DNA of 48,696 nucleotides from Erysipelotrichaceae bacterium UBA2227 (GCA_002348095.1 DDYT01000006.1:1-48696); one strand, 5' to 3'. Shown: positions 26,338 to 34,830, counted from the first letter of the stretch. The notes: generated by a model not told the origin, from the sequence alone. Numbers and translations are program-made.

Positions 26338-27021
26338 ATGAATAACACATTGTTGGGTTTAATATTTATCTTCATTCATTTCGGATTGGTATTGTTCGCA
26401 TATCGTCAGTTCGGTAAGACAGGATTGATGGTTTGGATTGCGATAAGTACGATCCTTGCGAATATTCAGGTTCTCAAAGGCATCGAAATCCTTGGCTTAC
26501 AGGCTACTCTCGGTAATACATTGTATGGCTCGATTTTCTTTGCTACGGACATATTGAGTGAGAAGTATGGTAAAAAAGATGCAGCGCGGTCGGTATATTT
26601 GGGTTTTTTCAGTGCAATCACGTTACTCATTACCATGCAGCTGGCCTTGATGTTTGTTCCGCTTCAGGATGATTTCGCATTGGCCGTTCACGATGCTTTA
26701 TCCTTGATTTTCGGTTTTTCCGGACGAATCGTTTTGGCCAGTCTGACTGCATATCTGATCAGTCAGTTACTGGATGTCACGATTTACAGTAAAATCCGTC
26801 AGTGGCTTCCCTCGGATCGTTGGTTGTGGGTTCGTAATAACGGTTCAACGATGATATCTCAGGCAATCGATACGGCGATATTTGTTTCTATTGCTTTCTG
26901 GGGATTGTCTTATGATTTATGGCAGATTATGCTATCGACTTACATATTGAAGTTTTTGATCGCTGCTTTAGATACGCCGTTTCTGTATCTGGCGAAAAAA
27001 ATCGAACCAAAGTCAAACTAA
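26338..27021 (+). CDS. YhhQ-type queuosine precursor transporter (DUF165/Vut_1)
   Basis: A 227-residue membrane protein with about six helices. Family marks: FFATDILSEKYGKKDAARSVYLGF in the first half, then the LLDVTIYSKIRQ and RNNGSTMISQAIDTAIFVSIAFWG segments, which are the conserved DUF165 motifs. YhhQ of E. coli imports preQ0 and preQ1; Bacillota members are also annotated as such. Its placement divergent from tgt-queA-queH strongly supports this role here. AGGAGAAGTGATT precedes the ATG. In the window there is no queC, queD, queE or queF, so salvage rather than synthesis is suggested. Confidence 0.9.
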   Translation: MNNTLLGLIFIFIHFGLVLFAYRQFGKTGLMVWIAISTILANIQVLKGIEILGLQATLGNTLYGSIFFATDILSEKYGKKDAARSVYLGFFSAITLLITMQLALMFVPLQDDFALAVHDALSLIFGFSGRIVLASLTAYLISQLLDVTIYSKIRQWLPSDRWLWVRNNGSTMISQAIDTAIFVSIAFWGLSYDLWQIMLSTYILKFLIAALDTPFLYLAKKIEPKSN

Positions 27022-27042
27022 AAACCGTCTCCGACGGTTTTT
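27020..27042. terminator. Terminator between the transporter and the YibE/F gene
   Basis: AAACCGTC/GACGGTTT with loop TCC, A run before and T run after, so it can work on both strands. Confidence 0.8.
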
Positions 27043-27046
27043 TGGT

Positions 27047-28246
27047 TTACACATTTATGCTTTCTTCGATTGTTTGTTTTTGAGCCAACCGTTTACTTGT
27101 GGAAAATCGGTAAAGGGTTGCTGATATCAAAGCGGTGATAGGCATGGCAAACAATATTCCTAAACTGCCTGCAATAGCCTGCATGATCTCTGATGCTATG
27201 TACTCGGAATTCGAAAGCAAATTAAACGGTCGTGCATAGATAATCAATAACAGGATAAAAGGCAATGCACTTCCGATATATGCCAATATTAAGGTGTTGG
27301 ACATTGTACCCATGATATCCCTGCCAATGTTCATGCCGGATTTGATGACTTCCGATGGTTTGATATTCGGTGAATTAAAAATGATTTCTTCCAGTGATGA
27401 AGCAATTGACATCGATACATCCATTACGGCACCTAATGCACCGATGACCACCGCAATAAACATGATTCCGCGCAAATCGATCGGTATTTCATCTTTCAGC
27501 AAAATCAAATGAATATACTCGTCTGAGAGCACACCGGATAGTTTCATGATTTCCATCCAAACAAAGGCGACGGTAGCAGCCATAGCGATTCCGCCAAAAC
27601 AGCCTAAGGTTGCCGCAATCGTTTTTTTACTTAATCCTCCAAGTAAAACAAAGGTCATTAATGTAACATACAATACGATAGCTAATGAAAGAAGGTATAC
27701 GTTAACATTGGCTAATATTGCCGGTATCAATATATAGAATATTGCGAAAATTGTGAATCCCAGGGAAATGATCGAACTTAATCCCTTTAACCTTCCAAAC
27801 AGTATAATCATTATTACAAATATCCCTGCCAACAGCCAGAGGGAATTCTCCCGTTGGTAACTGACCAGTGTCCAATCAATGATATCTCCGTAATCAATCC
27901 GATATAGGATGACGGCATCTCCGACTTCAACCGGATACAGTTCTTCCAGGGTCTGAAGCGTAAACTGCTGTCTGACGGTAATCTCCCGATGCTGATAGAC
28001 CCCTCTGGAGATAGTTGCTTTGAAAATTACTTCCCGAATAACCCCGAAATCGTTCTCATCGGAGGTTGGCTGATCAGAAACGATTGCTGTAATTTTAGCA
28101 TTATGAAACTGAGATGAATCATACTGGGGATTCTCGATCACCGGCATCCTAGATGAGTAATATGATGAGCCCAAGTAACTGATGAGCAATGATATGAGAA
28201 TGGTCACAAAGTATACTCCTAAACTTTTAAGTTTTCTTTTATTCAT
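27047..28246 (-). CDS. YibE/F family membrane protein
   Basis: A 399-residue protein with an N-terminal anchor, an extracytoplasmic beta domain (about 35-125, KITAIVSDQ to WTLVSYQREN), and about seven C-terminal helices. The family segments RLKGLSSIISLGFTIFAIFYILIPAIL, VVIGALGAVMDVSMSIASSLEEI, SGMNIGRDIMGTMSNTLILAYIGSALPFILLL are all present. YibE/F proteins are conserved in Bacillota, but their function is unknown. It starts 15 bases after the Crp/Fnr regulator with AAAGGT and so is probably cotranscribed with it. Confidence 0.88.
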   Translation of the reverse strand: MNKRKLKSLGVYFVTILISLLISYLGSSYYSSRMPVIENPQYDSSQFHNAKITAIVSDQPTSDENDFGVIREVIFKATISRGVYQHREITVRQQFTLQTLEELYPVEVGDAVILYRIDYGDIIDWTLVSYQRENSLWLLAGIFVIMIILFGRLKGLSSIISLGFTIFAIFYILIPAILANVNVYLLSLAIVLYVTLMTFVLLGGLSKKTIAATLGCFGGIAMAATVAFVWMEIMKLSGVLSDEYIHLILLKDEIPIDLRGIMFIAVVIGALGAVMDVSMSIASSLEEIIFNSPNIKPSEVIKSGMNIGRDIMGTMSNTLILAYIGSALPFILLLIIYARPFNLLSNSEYIASEIMQAIAGSLGILFAMPITALISATLYRFSTSKRLAQKQTIEESINV

Positions 28247-28261
28247 ACATACCTTTACTTT

Positions 28262-28957
28262 CTATTCCTCACTGGCTATTCTTTCGCATTGCAACCGGTC
28301 TATTACTTCAAACGATTTTCCTTTGTAATCTATCACGTTTATGTTTTGAAGATTTCTCAACTCCCTAGATAATGACGGGCGGGAAACATGCAAGTAGGAT
28401 GCCATTTGCTCCCTGTTTAATCTGACTTCAAATTTGTTGTTGCCGTGTTTCTCAAGTTCCTGCAGCAGATAATAACAGATTTTCCCTTGGATACTTTTAA
28501 TTGTAAGTATTTCCACCTTTGTGTGTAATATAAAAGCCTTTTGAGAAATAAGTTTCGTGATATTAAGAAGCAACTGGTGTTGAATATCTTTTATGTCATC
28601 CATGATTTTCGTGATTTGATCGGGTTCGACAAATAACACCTGGGTCGGTTGACTTGCCGTTATCGAAGTGGGATAGGGTTGGGACGGAAAAAACATGAGG
28701 ACTTCCGCAAATGTATCGGACTCGCTTAACCAAGTTATGATATGGGATGTACCATAGGTAGTATCCTGATGCACTGAGACCTTACCTTTCAATATGCAAC
28801 CGATTTTATGAAAATGCTCGTTTCTTCGGACTATGGCCTCGTCTTTTTCATAGTTTCTGACTATCGGTGGGAAAACATCAAAAAAACGATGACACTGTTC
28901 TTCGGTCAACGACAAAAAAAGCGGACACAATTGAATTTTTTCTATCAGTTCTCTCAC
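28262..28957 (-). CDS. Crp/Fnr family transcriptional regulator
   Basis: A 231-residue regulator. The N-terminal cyclic-nucleotide-binding-type domain (about 1-120) shows GCILKGKVSVHQ and DTFAEVLMF; the C-terminal winged helix has NREQMASYLHVSRPSLSRELRNL, the recognition helix. There are no grouped N-terminal cysteines, so an Fnr Fe-S cluster is unlikely. A GTG start is preferred to an ATG 39 bases upstream because that ATG lies inside a good promoter (TTGATA, 17 bases, TATTAT at 28978-28973), and AGGTGA precedes the GTG. The likely target is the palindrome upstream of the nearby DUF1858 operon. The ligand is unknown. Confidence 0.87.
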   Translation of the reverse strand: MRELIEKIQLCPLFLSLTEEQCHRFFDVFPPIVRNYEKDEAIVRRNEHFHKIGCILKGKVSVHQDTTYGTSHIITWLSESDTFAEVLMFFPSQPYPTSITASQPTQVLFVEPDQITKIMDDIKDIQHQLLLNITKLISQKAFILHTKVEILTIKSIQGKICYYLLQELEKHGNNKFEVRLNREQMASYLHVSRPSLSRELRNLQNINVIDYKGKSFEVIDRLQCERIASEE

Positions 28958-28972
28958 ACTATCACCTACTAT

Positions 28973-29001
28973 ATAATAAATGTATTTGGTTTGCATATCA
29001 A
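28973..29001 (-). promoter_or_regulatory. Promoter of the Crp/Fnr regulator gene
   Basis: On the minus strand TTGATA (29001-28996), a 17-base spacer and TATTAT (28978-28973). An in-frame ATG at 28996 falls inside this promoter and therefore cannot be the start. Confidence 0.6.
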
Positions 29002-29003
29002 AT

Positions 29004-29025
29004 AAAAAGATGTTTCCATCTTTTT
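29004..29025 (-). terminator. Terminator of the DUF1858 operon
   Basis: AAAAAGATG/CATCTTTTT stem with a four-base loop. It separates the 203-residue gene from the regulator gene's own promoter and contains the stop codon of the former. Confidence 0.75.
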
Positions 29026-29635
29026 ATGTTTTTCGGTAGATATTATACTGGGGGTGCTGTGAATGATAAGTAAACTCACTTTCCTCCAGTAAACCCTTGA
29101 TCCAGGAATCCCTGAGTGAATAATAGATGGCGATTTCCATGTTCTCTTCTTCCCACAGCGGCTGATGCATGCATCGGCTGACTTCCCAGGTCAAATGATT
29201 TTCATCATGACTGATGACCTGATTCGCTTTATCACAAGGCATCCCTTCGGTCATAGCATCTGTGATTGAACGGTAAACATAGGAGGGCTTGACCCAAACC
29301 GGCTGAATGACATTTTTATGTTGCTTTCCAATCTGATAGAAGATTTCTTGCAGTTGCTCTTGTGAGTACGGGTTGCTTATCACCTGTGAGACGATCCAGG
29401 CAAGTTTTCTTTCTGTAAGTTTCAGATGCTTTTCAAGCCATAGGTGAATATTCTCATAATCGATGATCTCATGCAAATCACCAGATGGAAATGGAAAATT
29501 CTGCCGTACATATGCTTGGATCTGATTTTTCTGAGATATATCCTTCAACTCTTCAATGATATAATCTCCCCACTGATTTTGCAGTTTGATCTTATTAAAC
29601 ATCCAAACATGAATTTCAGCAAACTTCTCAGCCAT
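29024..29635 (-). CDS. Unknown protein coupled to DUF1858
   Basis: I do not recognise this 203-residue soluble protein. It has no signal peptide or membrane segment and is rich in aromatic and acidic residues. Two cysteines lie in AMTEGMPCDKAN and WEVSRCMHQPLW, which could be redox or metal residues; several His/Trp/Glu groups (HDENHLTWE) surround them. GGAGGT precedes the ATG, and its start overlaps the DUF1858 stop by 8 bases. Both are downstream of an activator-type promoter, so a redox or nitrosative role is a reasonable guess but no more. Confidence 0.7.
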   Translation of the reverse strand: MAEKFAEIHVWMFNKIKLQNQWGDYIIEELKDISQKNQIQAYVRQNFPFPSGDLHEIIDYENIHLWLEKHLKLTERKLAWIVSQVISNPYSQEQLQEIFYQIGKQHKNVIQPVWVKPSYVYRSITDAMTEGMPCDKANQVISHDENHLTWEVSRCMHQPLWEEENMEIAIYYSLRDSWIKGLLEESEFTYHSQHPQYNIYRKT

Positions 29636-29822
29636 TCGCTACTACCTCCAGTTGATCGATCAGTTCATCGACATCATAACCATGTACATAACATGCTTCT
29701 TCAAGCGTCTCATCTTGTGCTGAGGGGCATCCGAAACAAGCCATTTCAAAGTGCATAAGTAAACTTAGTGTTTGTGGGTATTGTGTAATCAGTTCTCTGA
29801 TTGTCAGATTTTTCGTTATCAT
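29628..29822 (-). CDS. DUF1858 domain protein
   Basis: A 64-residue DUF1858 protein: ITKNLTIRELITQYPQTLSLLMHF, then the conserved MACFGCPSAQDETLEEACYVHGYD with a CxxC motif. DUF1858 domains occur beside hybrid-cluster proteins or fused to redox proteins and probably bind a small redox ligand through the Cys pair. The start is chosen at MITKN, after GGATGGTG; the longer open frame upstream runs through the promoter. It is the first gene of a two-gene transcript. Confidence 0.85.
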   Translation of the reverse strand: MITKNLTIRELITQYPQTLSLLMHFEMACFGCPSAQDETLEEACYVHGYDVDELIDQLEVVANG

Positions 29823-29841
29823 ATTTTCACCATCCAATCTT

Positions 29842-29883
29842 ATTATACGCATTTTATACGGTTTATATGTATCTCGAGATACA
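29842..29883 (-). promoter_or_regulatory. Activator-type promoter: 16-base palindrome centred near -40.5
   Basis: TGTATCTCGAGATACA (29868-29883) is a perfect 16-base palindrome of the TGTAT-N6-ATACA form. On the minus strand a TATAAT -10 (29847-29842) lies downstream with no recognisable -35. The expected start point is near 29835, which places the palindrome centre about 40.5 bases upstream, the classic class II position of Crp/Fnr activators. A Crp/Fnr gene lies two genes downstream. Confidence 0.65.
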
Positions 29884-29884
29884 A

Positions 29885-29910
29885 AAAGCGTAACCTTAGG
29901 GTTACGCTTT
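29885..29910 (-). terminator. Terminator of the GH3/HD-GYP operon
   Basis: AAAGCGTAACC/GGTTACGCTTT stem with a four-base loop and a T run on the minus strand. It includes the stop codon of the HD-GYP gene. Confidence 0.85.
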
Positions 29911-32463
29911 AATGTTTGGCGGTTGCACTTGGGTCGGATAGTTGCTGGCTCGGGACGGTTCAATGATCAGTTTTCCGCTTCGAACCAGTTTGACGAAGAT
30001 GGAGGCAAGTTTCGGATCGAACTGCTTACCTGCATATCGCTCGATTTCATCAACGGCATAATCAACACTCAGATAACTCTTGTAGTGTCGGTCAGAAGTG
30101 ATGGCATCAAAGGCATCCGCAATCGCAATACATCGTGCTGCAAACGGTATGTTCTCACCGGAAATTTTGCGAGGGTAGCCGGTACCGTCCCAACGTTCGT
30201 GATGCCCGATAACTGCCGGAATAACATGGGAGAATGAAGGCAAATATTTGATGATGGTTATAGACATATCCACGTGCTTTTTCATCGTATCGTACTCTTC
30301 GTCTGTCAGTTTCGTATATTTGGTAAGGATGTTTTCAGGGATACCAATCTTGCCGATATCATGTAGCAAAGAGGCTTGGCGGATCAGTTCAAGTTCATCT
30401 TTCGATGCTCCGGCCTCTTCAGCAATTGCGACGGCATATCGAGCAACCCGTTGAGAGTGGCCGAATGTATAGTGATCCTTGGCATCAATGGCAGCTGTCA
30501 GTGCATAAATCGTTGCCATGTTCATTTCTTCATCACCGTTGTGTCGCGCATCGTGTTGTTCGGGATTATAAATCAATGACTGATTTTTACCGTTGGCCTT
30601 GGCAGCATGCAAAGCGAGGTTCGCTTTAGCAACGATATCCTTTTCATCATTTGCAAGTGTCGGTGCTACACAAATACCGGCGGATATTGTCACAAATCGG
30701 TTGACCTCTTCTTTTTCAGACATCGATTGATTAATGATTCTTAAACGTATCTTTTCGGACAGTTCATACGCCCCTTTTGAATCCACAAACGGAAGAATTA
30801 TGGCAAATGTATCCTCACCGAAACGGCAAATGACACCTTGCGAGCCGCAAACGAATTTGATTGCTTCAGCGATCTTGATTAACGCATGATCTCCGGCATA
30901 ATGACCGTAGAGATCATTGAAAACGCTAAACATATCGATATTTAAAACTATCAGGGAAACGGTCTGATTTCTCAGATTGGATGTATACTTCGCAATTTGT
31001 TCCATGAAGTAGCGACGATTATATACATTGGTCAGACCGTCCATGACGGCTTCCCGTTTTGTTTTTTCATACATACTTGCATTGGATATTGTAATCGCTG
31101 CGGTAGCACACAGAGTAGCGACATGATTCAGTTCAGATTCTGCTAAACGAGTCGTACTGTCTTTTGAAGAAATCAATAGAATTCCGGTTAAAGAACCGTT
31201 ATATTTCAGCGGAATGGCCGCTTCAAAACGCATCAATATCAGTTCCTGACGTTCGTTGTCCCACATTGTCTTAAAGAACGGATGAACATCGATGTATTGT
31301 TCATAAATGATATCATCAAATTGTTTGAACCAACGCACAAACGGATGCGTCTTTTGAATGTTGAATGACAATTTGTCCAACTTCTTAATCGAAGCATAAT
31401 ACTCATAATCGTCAGTTTCATCATTTTTCAAAAAGACAAAAGCCCGATCATTGTTGGTAATTTCGTGAACTACTTTTAGCAGCTCATCCGTAATATTTTC
31501 AAGGTTAAGGTTATTGGAAACGGTCATCGTAAACAGTTTGATCAGGTTGTTGTGTTGATTTTCAACCTTATAGAAATAGTTCTCTACCAAACGTTGAACG
31601 ATATTAAACAACGGCAAAAACATGAGGATGGATATAAGTGTAGAAATGAGGATCTGACTTTGTCTTGACATTTCACTCATAAACGCTCCAAAGGTACTCA
31701 TGATTTGATTGACGATGAAAACCGTTACTGTTACTAACAGTGTCAGAAGACCGGTAAACACGACGGCCCGTGTAATAACGAATTTGAGTTCGATGACCCG
31801 GGTCTTGTAAACGGCGTACATCATATAGAATGATGTAATAATGCCAAAGGCAAAGTCAAACGGATACTTCCCGATTGCAGGAAGTAAATTGACTGCGAAT
31901 CCGACATACAGAATAAACAGACCCGTCAGAATCGGTTTGAGACGATTGGATGATTTATTACCGTATCGTATGGCCTTGCGCATCATCAGCATGCAAACGC
32001 TCAACAAAATAAATATGGATCCGAACGCAAAGTATGCAGGAATGGCTAATGAGTATTGCAGTTCATAGGTTGTGGCCCCGTCAATGATGATGGGTACCAT
32101 GGCAGCTTCTGTGATCAGATAACCCATGGCGTTGAGTATATTCATGGTCAGAATGACGAATGACCAGAAGGCAATAGCGGATTTTTTGATTTGACCGGTA
32201 AAGATACTGATAAAAATGAATGCAAAATAAGGAACTAATGTAATTGACGATACCATCATCCGATTCCAAAACAAAACCCCGGGCTGGATCTGTGCTTTCA
32301 TTAAAAGCGAAGTTGAAGCCCAGGCAATCATAGATAAAACGAACATCATAAAGGATCGGATATGACTATCCTTTTTCGATAAAACCAGGATCAAAAACAG
32401 AACGAGATTGATGGCAAGGGCGAGAGAAGGAATGCCCCAATAAATGATATTACGGATTAACAA
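29902..32463 (-). CDS. Membrane receptor 7TM-GAF-(degenerate GGDEF)-HD-GYP, probable c-di-GMP phosphodiesterase
   Basis: An 853-residue protein. N-terminal part: about eight hydrophobic helices up to residue 285, similar to histidine-kinase-type 7TM sensors. Next a GAF-like domain (about 300-455), then a GGDEF domain (about 470-625) with the signature changed to FGEDTF near 546, so cyclase activity is probably lost. The C-terminal HD-GYP domain (about 655-830) is intact: HSQRVARY, SLLHDIGKIGIP with the HD pair near 697, GHHERWDGTGYP near 755, and IADAFDAITSDR. It should hydrolyse c-di-GMP in response to a membrane signal. It overlaps the GH3 gene by 7 bases. Confidence 0.93.
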   Translation of the reverse strand: MLIRNIIYWGIPSLALAINLVLFLILVLSKKDSHIRSFMMFVLSMIAWASTSLLMKAQIQPGVLFWNRMMVSSITLVPYFAFIFISIFTGQIKKSAIAFWSFVILTMNILNAMGYLITEAAMVPIIIDGATTYELQYSLAIPAYFAFGSIFILLSVCMLMMRKAIRYGNKSSNRLKPILTGLFILYVGFAVNLLPAIGKYPFDFAFGIITSFYMMYAVYKTRVIELKFVITRAVVFTGLLTLLVTVTVFIVNQIMSTFGAFMSEMSRQSQILISTLISILMFLPLFNIVQRLVENYFYKVENQHNNLIKLFTMTVSNNLNLENITDELLKVVHEITNNDRAFVFLKNDETDDYEYYASIKKLDKLSFNIQKTHPFVRWFKQFDDIIYEQYIDVHPFFKTMWDNERQELILMRFEAAIPLKYNGSLTGILLISSKDSTTRLAESELNHVATLCATAAITISNASMYEKTKREAVMDGLTNVYNRRYFMEQIAKYTSNLRNQTVSLIVLNIDMFSVFNDLYGHYAGDHALIKIAEAIKFVCGSQGVICRFGEDTFAIILPFVDSKGAYELSEKIRLRIINQSMSEKEEVNRFVTISAGICVAPTLANDEKDIVAKANLALHAAKANGKNQSLIYNPEQHDARHNGDEEMNMATIYALTAAIDAKDHYTFGHSQRVARYAVAIAEEAGASKDELELIRQASLLHDIGKIGIPENILTKYTKLTDEEYDTMKKHVDMSITIIKYLPSFSHVIPAVIGHHERWDGTGYPRKISGENIPFAARCIAIADAFDAITSDRHYKSYLSVDYAVDEIERYAGKQFDPKLASIFVKLVRSGKLIIEPSRASNYPTQVQPPNIKA

Positions 32464-34073
32464 TAGGGCTCACCCCCTTTGTTTGTTGCCGCAATCTTGA
32501 GAATTTCGGTAACGTCGAAGAAATTCGGATTAACTTTAAACAGTGTATGATTGATCGAACGGCGATACCTTTCGATGCTTCCCAATGGAATGACATGAAC
32601 TTGCAATGGGTCAATGCCCAGCATTTTTTTCAGGTTTTTATAATCATCATCAATGTATTTGAAGTAAATTTCCAGCTGGTCTCTCACCAGGTCGGCATTA
32701 TCCATACCAAAGCCGGATTTATGATTCAGTTCAATATACATGTCAACGTAAGGGCGCTCAAGACTGTCGTAGCGCTTAACAGCAAACCAGTCTTGAATAT
32801 CGAGTTTAGACAATTTGATGACTTCACTGATCGTCGCTTCTGTAATTCGGGTAAACCCGGCAAGATCGATGACCGGTGCGATGCGGTCGACGTACTTAAA
32901 GTGCGGAAGCATGATGCCATCCTCTTCCCGTGACATGGACTCACATTTAAATACATCACCAATCCGGTAACGTGCAAAAGCACCTCCCTTTAAAGATGTG
33001 ATAACGATTTCATAATACTCATCTGCTTTCAGTTCATTTAGCAGATAGGTTTTTGGTTTATATTTCGGATTTTCAAGATTTTTGTAGAATTCGCTCATCG
33101 GAATAAACTCGTAAAAGCATACCGTCGGAAACAAGATCAGTCCTTTTTTAGTCCAGGACTCCGCAGCAATGCAGGTAGCTTCTGTACCGCCAAAAATCTC
33201 TAAAGGTTTTACTCCCCAATAATACTCGATTTTCTTCTTGAAATGAGTTGAGTCGGTGCCGGCACATATAAAACCTTTCAGGTCAAATACATCTTTGGGC
33301 AGCATTGGTTGTTTGGATAGTTTGCTTCTGATTTTAGCTCTGATAAGTTTGCGGAGCATCGGTAAGCGATATGAAAGAATATCAAATTTCCCTCCGGATT
33401 TTGATCCGTCAGAAAAACTCTCACTCATTCGAACGATGACACTGCTTAGACCGTAAAACAAATCGATCCCCCGTTGCATTCCCTGCTTGAAACCCGCTTT
33501 GTTTCGTTCACCGAAAGACATTTTGTTACCTTCCTCGATGGATGGCATAAAGTTGACGGTGTACTCGCCTTGAATCGTATAAGGCAATAATCCGGTAAGA
33601 TATGGTAACGGAGCCATTCCGTTGAGGAAATTCATTTTAGGTTTTAAATTGAACTTACCTTTTTCTGTGCTGGTCGCTAAAATAAAACACGTCAAAGCAA
33701 CATCACGATGATGATTGATCATTGTTTTTGTGTACGGTGCAACCTTCAACGGGGATTTGCCGCCTTCCCATGTCGTTTGTATCCAGACTAAAGGCTCTGA
33801 AGGCAGAATATCTTTATTTTTAGGCAGAAGCATGTCTGCATAGTCTTCGTAGGTTGTCAATGGTACAAGGCGACGGAACTCGTCCGCACTGCGCGGGATT
33901 TTTCCCCCCATGATTTTTTTGCCAAGCTCGCATTTTGAGTATAAGTCGATTTGTTCCATCAGCAGCCGGTTTTGGATCTCCATGAAATCACTAATTGACG
34001 AGTCTAAAAAACCGCAGTATTTCTGCCATATTTCATCATATCTTTTTTCTCTGAGCATTTGATCCATGTTCAT
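32457..34073 (-). CDS. GH3 family acyl-adenylating/amidosynthetase-like protein
   Basis: A 538-residue GH3-fold protein (ANL superfamily, named for plant auxin-amido synthetases). The family layout is clear: FRRLVPLTTYEDY, IQTTWEGGKSPLKVAP in the place of the phosphate loop, FGGTEATCIA in the place of motif 2, and the strong FARYRIGDVFKC (motif 3). The usual SSGT start of the phosphate loop is replaced by QTTWE, so nucleotide chemistry may differ. Plant members join acyl acids to amino acids through an acyl-adenylate; bacterial substrates are mostly unknown. It overlaps an ICMT-like gene (4 bases) and the HD-GYP gene (7 bases). Confidence 0.85.
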   Translation of the reverse strand: MNMDQMLREKRYDEIWQKYCGFLDSSISDFMEIQNRLLMEQIDLYSKCELGKKIMGGKIPRSADEFRRLVPLTTYEDYADMLLPKNKDILPSEPLVWIQTTWEGGKSPLKVAPYTKTMINHHRDVALTCFILATSTEKGKFNLKPKMNFLNGMAPLPYLTGLLPYTIQGEYTVNFMPSIEEGNKMSFGERNKAGFKQGMQRGIDLFYGLSSVIVRMSESFSDGSKSGGKFDILSYRLPMLRKLIRAKIRSKLSKQPMLPKDVFDLKGFICAGTDSTHFKKKIEYYWGVKPLEIFGGTEATCIAAESWTKKGLILFPTVCFYEFIPMSEFYKNLENPKYKPKTYLLNELKADEYYEIVITSLKGGAFARYRIGDVFKCESMSREEDGIMLPHFKYVDRIAPVIDLAGFTRITEATISEVIKLSKLDIQDWFAVKRYDSLERPYVDMYIELNHKSGFGMDNADLVRDQLEIYFKYIDDDYKNLKKMLGIDPLQVHVIPLGSIERYRRSINHTLFKVNPNFFDVTEILKIAATNKGGEPYC

Positions 34074-34645
34074 AGTTTGCCCCTACTTCCTATGGTCTGG
34101 ATAAACCTTGTGAAACTCTTTCTTGTGAAGAGCAGAAATGGTGTTGTCTGCTGATACTCTTTGTATCCCGGTAAAGTTCTCGGGAAGAAGTATTTGTCTT
34201 GTGCCCATACGTGAATTATATCCATCCACGTCCACAAAATACATGCGGTCAAAACGATCCACTTGCCACTGGCAATGAATGCAAACAGATACATAAAGAA
34301 GAAGCCCCATACACCCGGGTGCCGGCAAAGTGCATATACACCGGTGTCGATCACCTGAGTTGATTCGCCTTCAATGTATGTTTTCTTAAAAGGCAAAGCA
34401 CCGAAAAGTGCATATAGCATAAAAAGCGCACTAACGCCCGCAAGCCCATAAAAGACTGCGGAAATTCCGACAGGAACGTGGAATCCGGCAGATGGAGAAA
34501 AAATTACCTGCCAGGTTGAATATGCCAAAATCATCACGCCGATACCGAAGAAACTGTTTAGCCACTGAATTCTTGCTTCTATTTTATTGTAATCAAAAAT
34601 ATAAAGCAAACCAAATGCCAAACAGCCCATGATCAAATCGCTCAT
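34070..34645 (-). CDS. Isoprenylcysteine carboxyl methyltransferase (ICMT/PEMT-like) family membrane protein
   Basis: A 191-residue protein with about six hydrophobic helices. The C-terminal half carries the family motif GVYALCRHPGVWGFFFMY and a closing KYFFPRTLPGYKEYQQTTPFL with the conserved P-x-Y-x-x-Y pattern, which forms the SAM site in ICMT and phospholipid methyltransferases. Substrate unknown; a lipid or an isoprenoid-like thiol is possible. Start MSDLIMG follows AAAGGGAAAG. It is the first gene of the overlapping operon with GH3 and HD-GYP. Confidence 0.78.
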   Translation of the reverse strand: MSDLIMGCLAFGLLYIFDYNKIEARIQWLNSFFGIGVMILAYSTWQVIFSPSAGFHVPVGISAVFYGLAGVSALFMLYALFGALPFKKTYIEGESTQVIDTGVYALCRHPGVWGFFFMYLFAFIASGKWIVLTACILWTWMDIIHVWAQDKYFFPRTLPGYKEYQQTTPFLLFTRKSFTRFIQTIGSRGKL

Positions 34646-34666
34646 ATTCTTTCCCTTTATGTAATA

Positions 34667-34708
34667 CGAGTAAATTATAATCGAATTGTCATGACATAAC
34701 AATAATGT
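34667..34708 (-). promoter_or_regulatory. Promoter of the ICMT-GH3-HD-GYP operon with palindrome in the spacer
   Basis: On the minus strand TTGTTA, 17 bases, TATAAT. A perfect 10-base palindrome TGTCATGACA (about 34687-34696) lies in the spacer, where a bound repressor would block the polymerase. The divergent neighbour is a TrpR-like regulator gene. Confidence 0.5.
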
Positions 34709-34830
34709 GATTATGTATAATGACACATTTATTGACAAAAACGAATTAAGTGCACACAGATAGCGATTTTTCATCCACTTATGGTGTATTACTTGTATTT
34801 TTGATATGATGTTGCTGCGAGGTAATTTCT

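Noticed and set aside
28958..28996. ATG start for the Crp/Fnr regulator
   Set aside because: The ATG overlaps the -35 element of a well-formed promoter and has no ribosome site.
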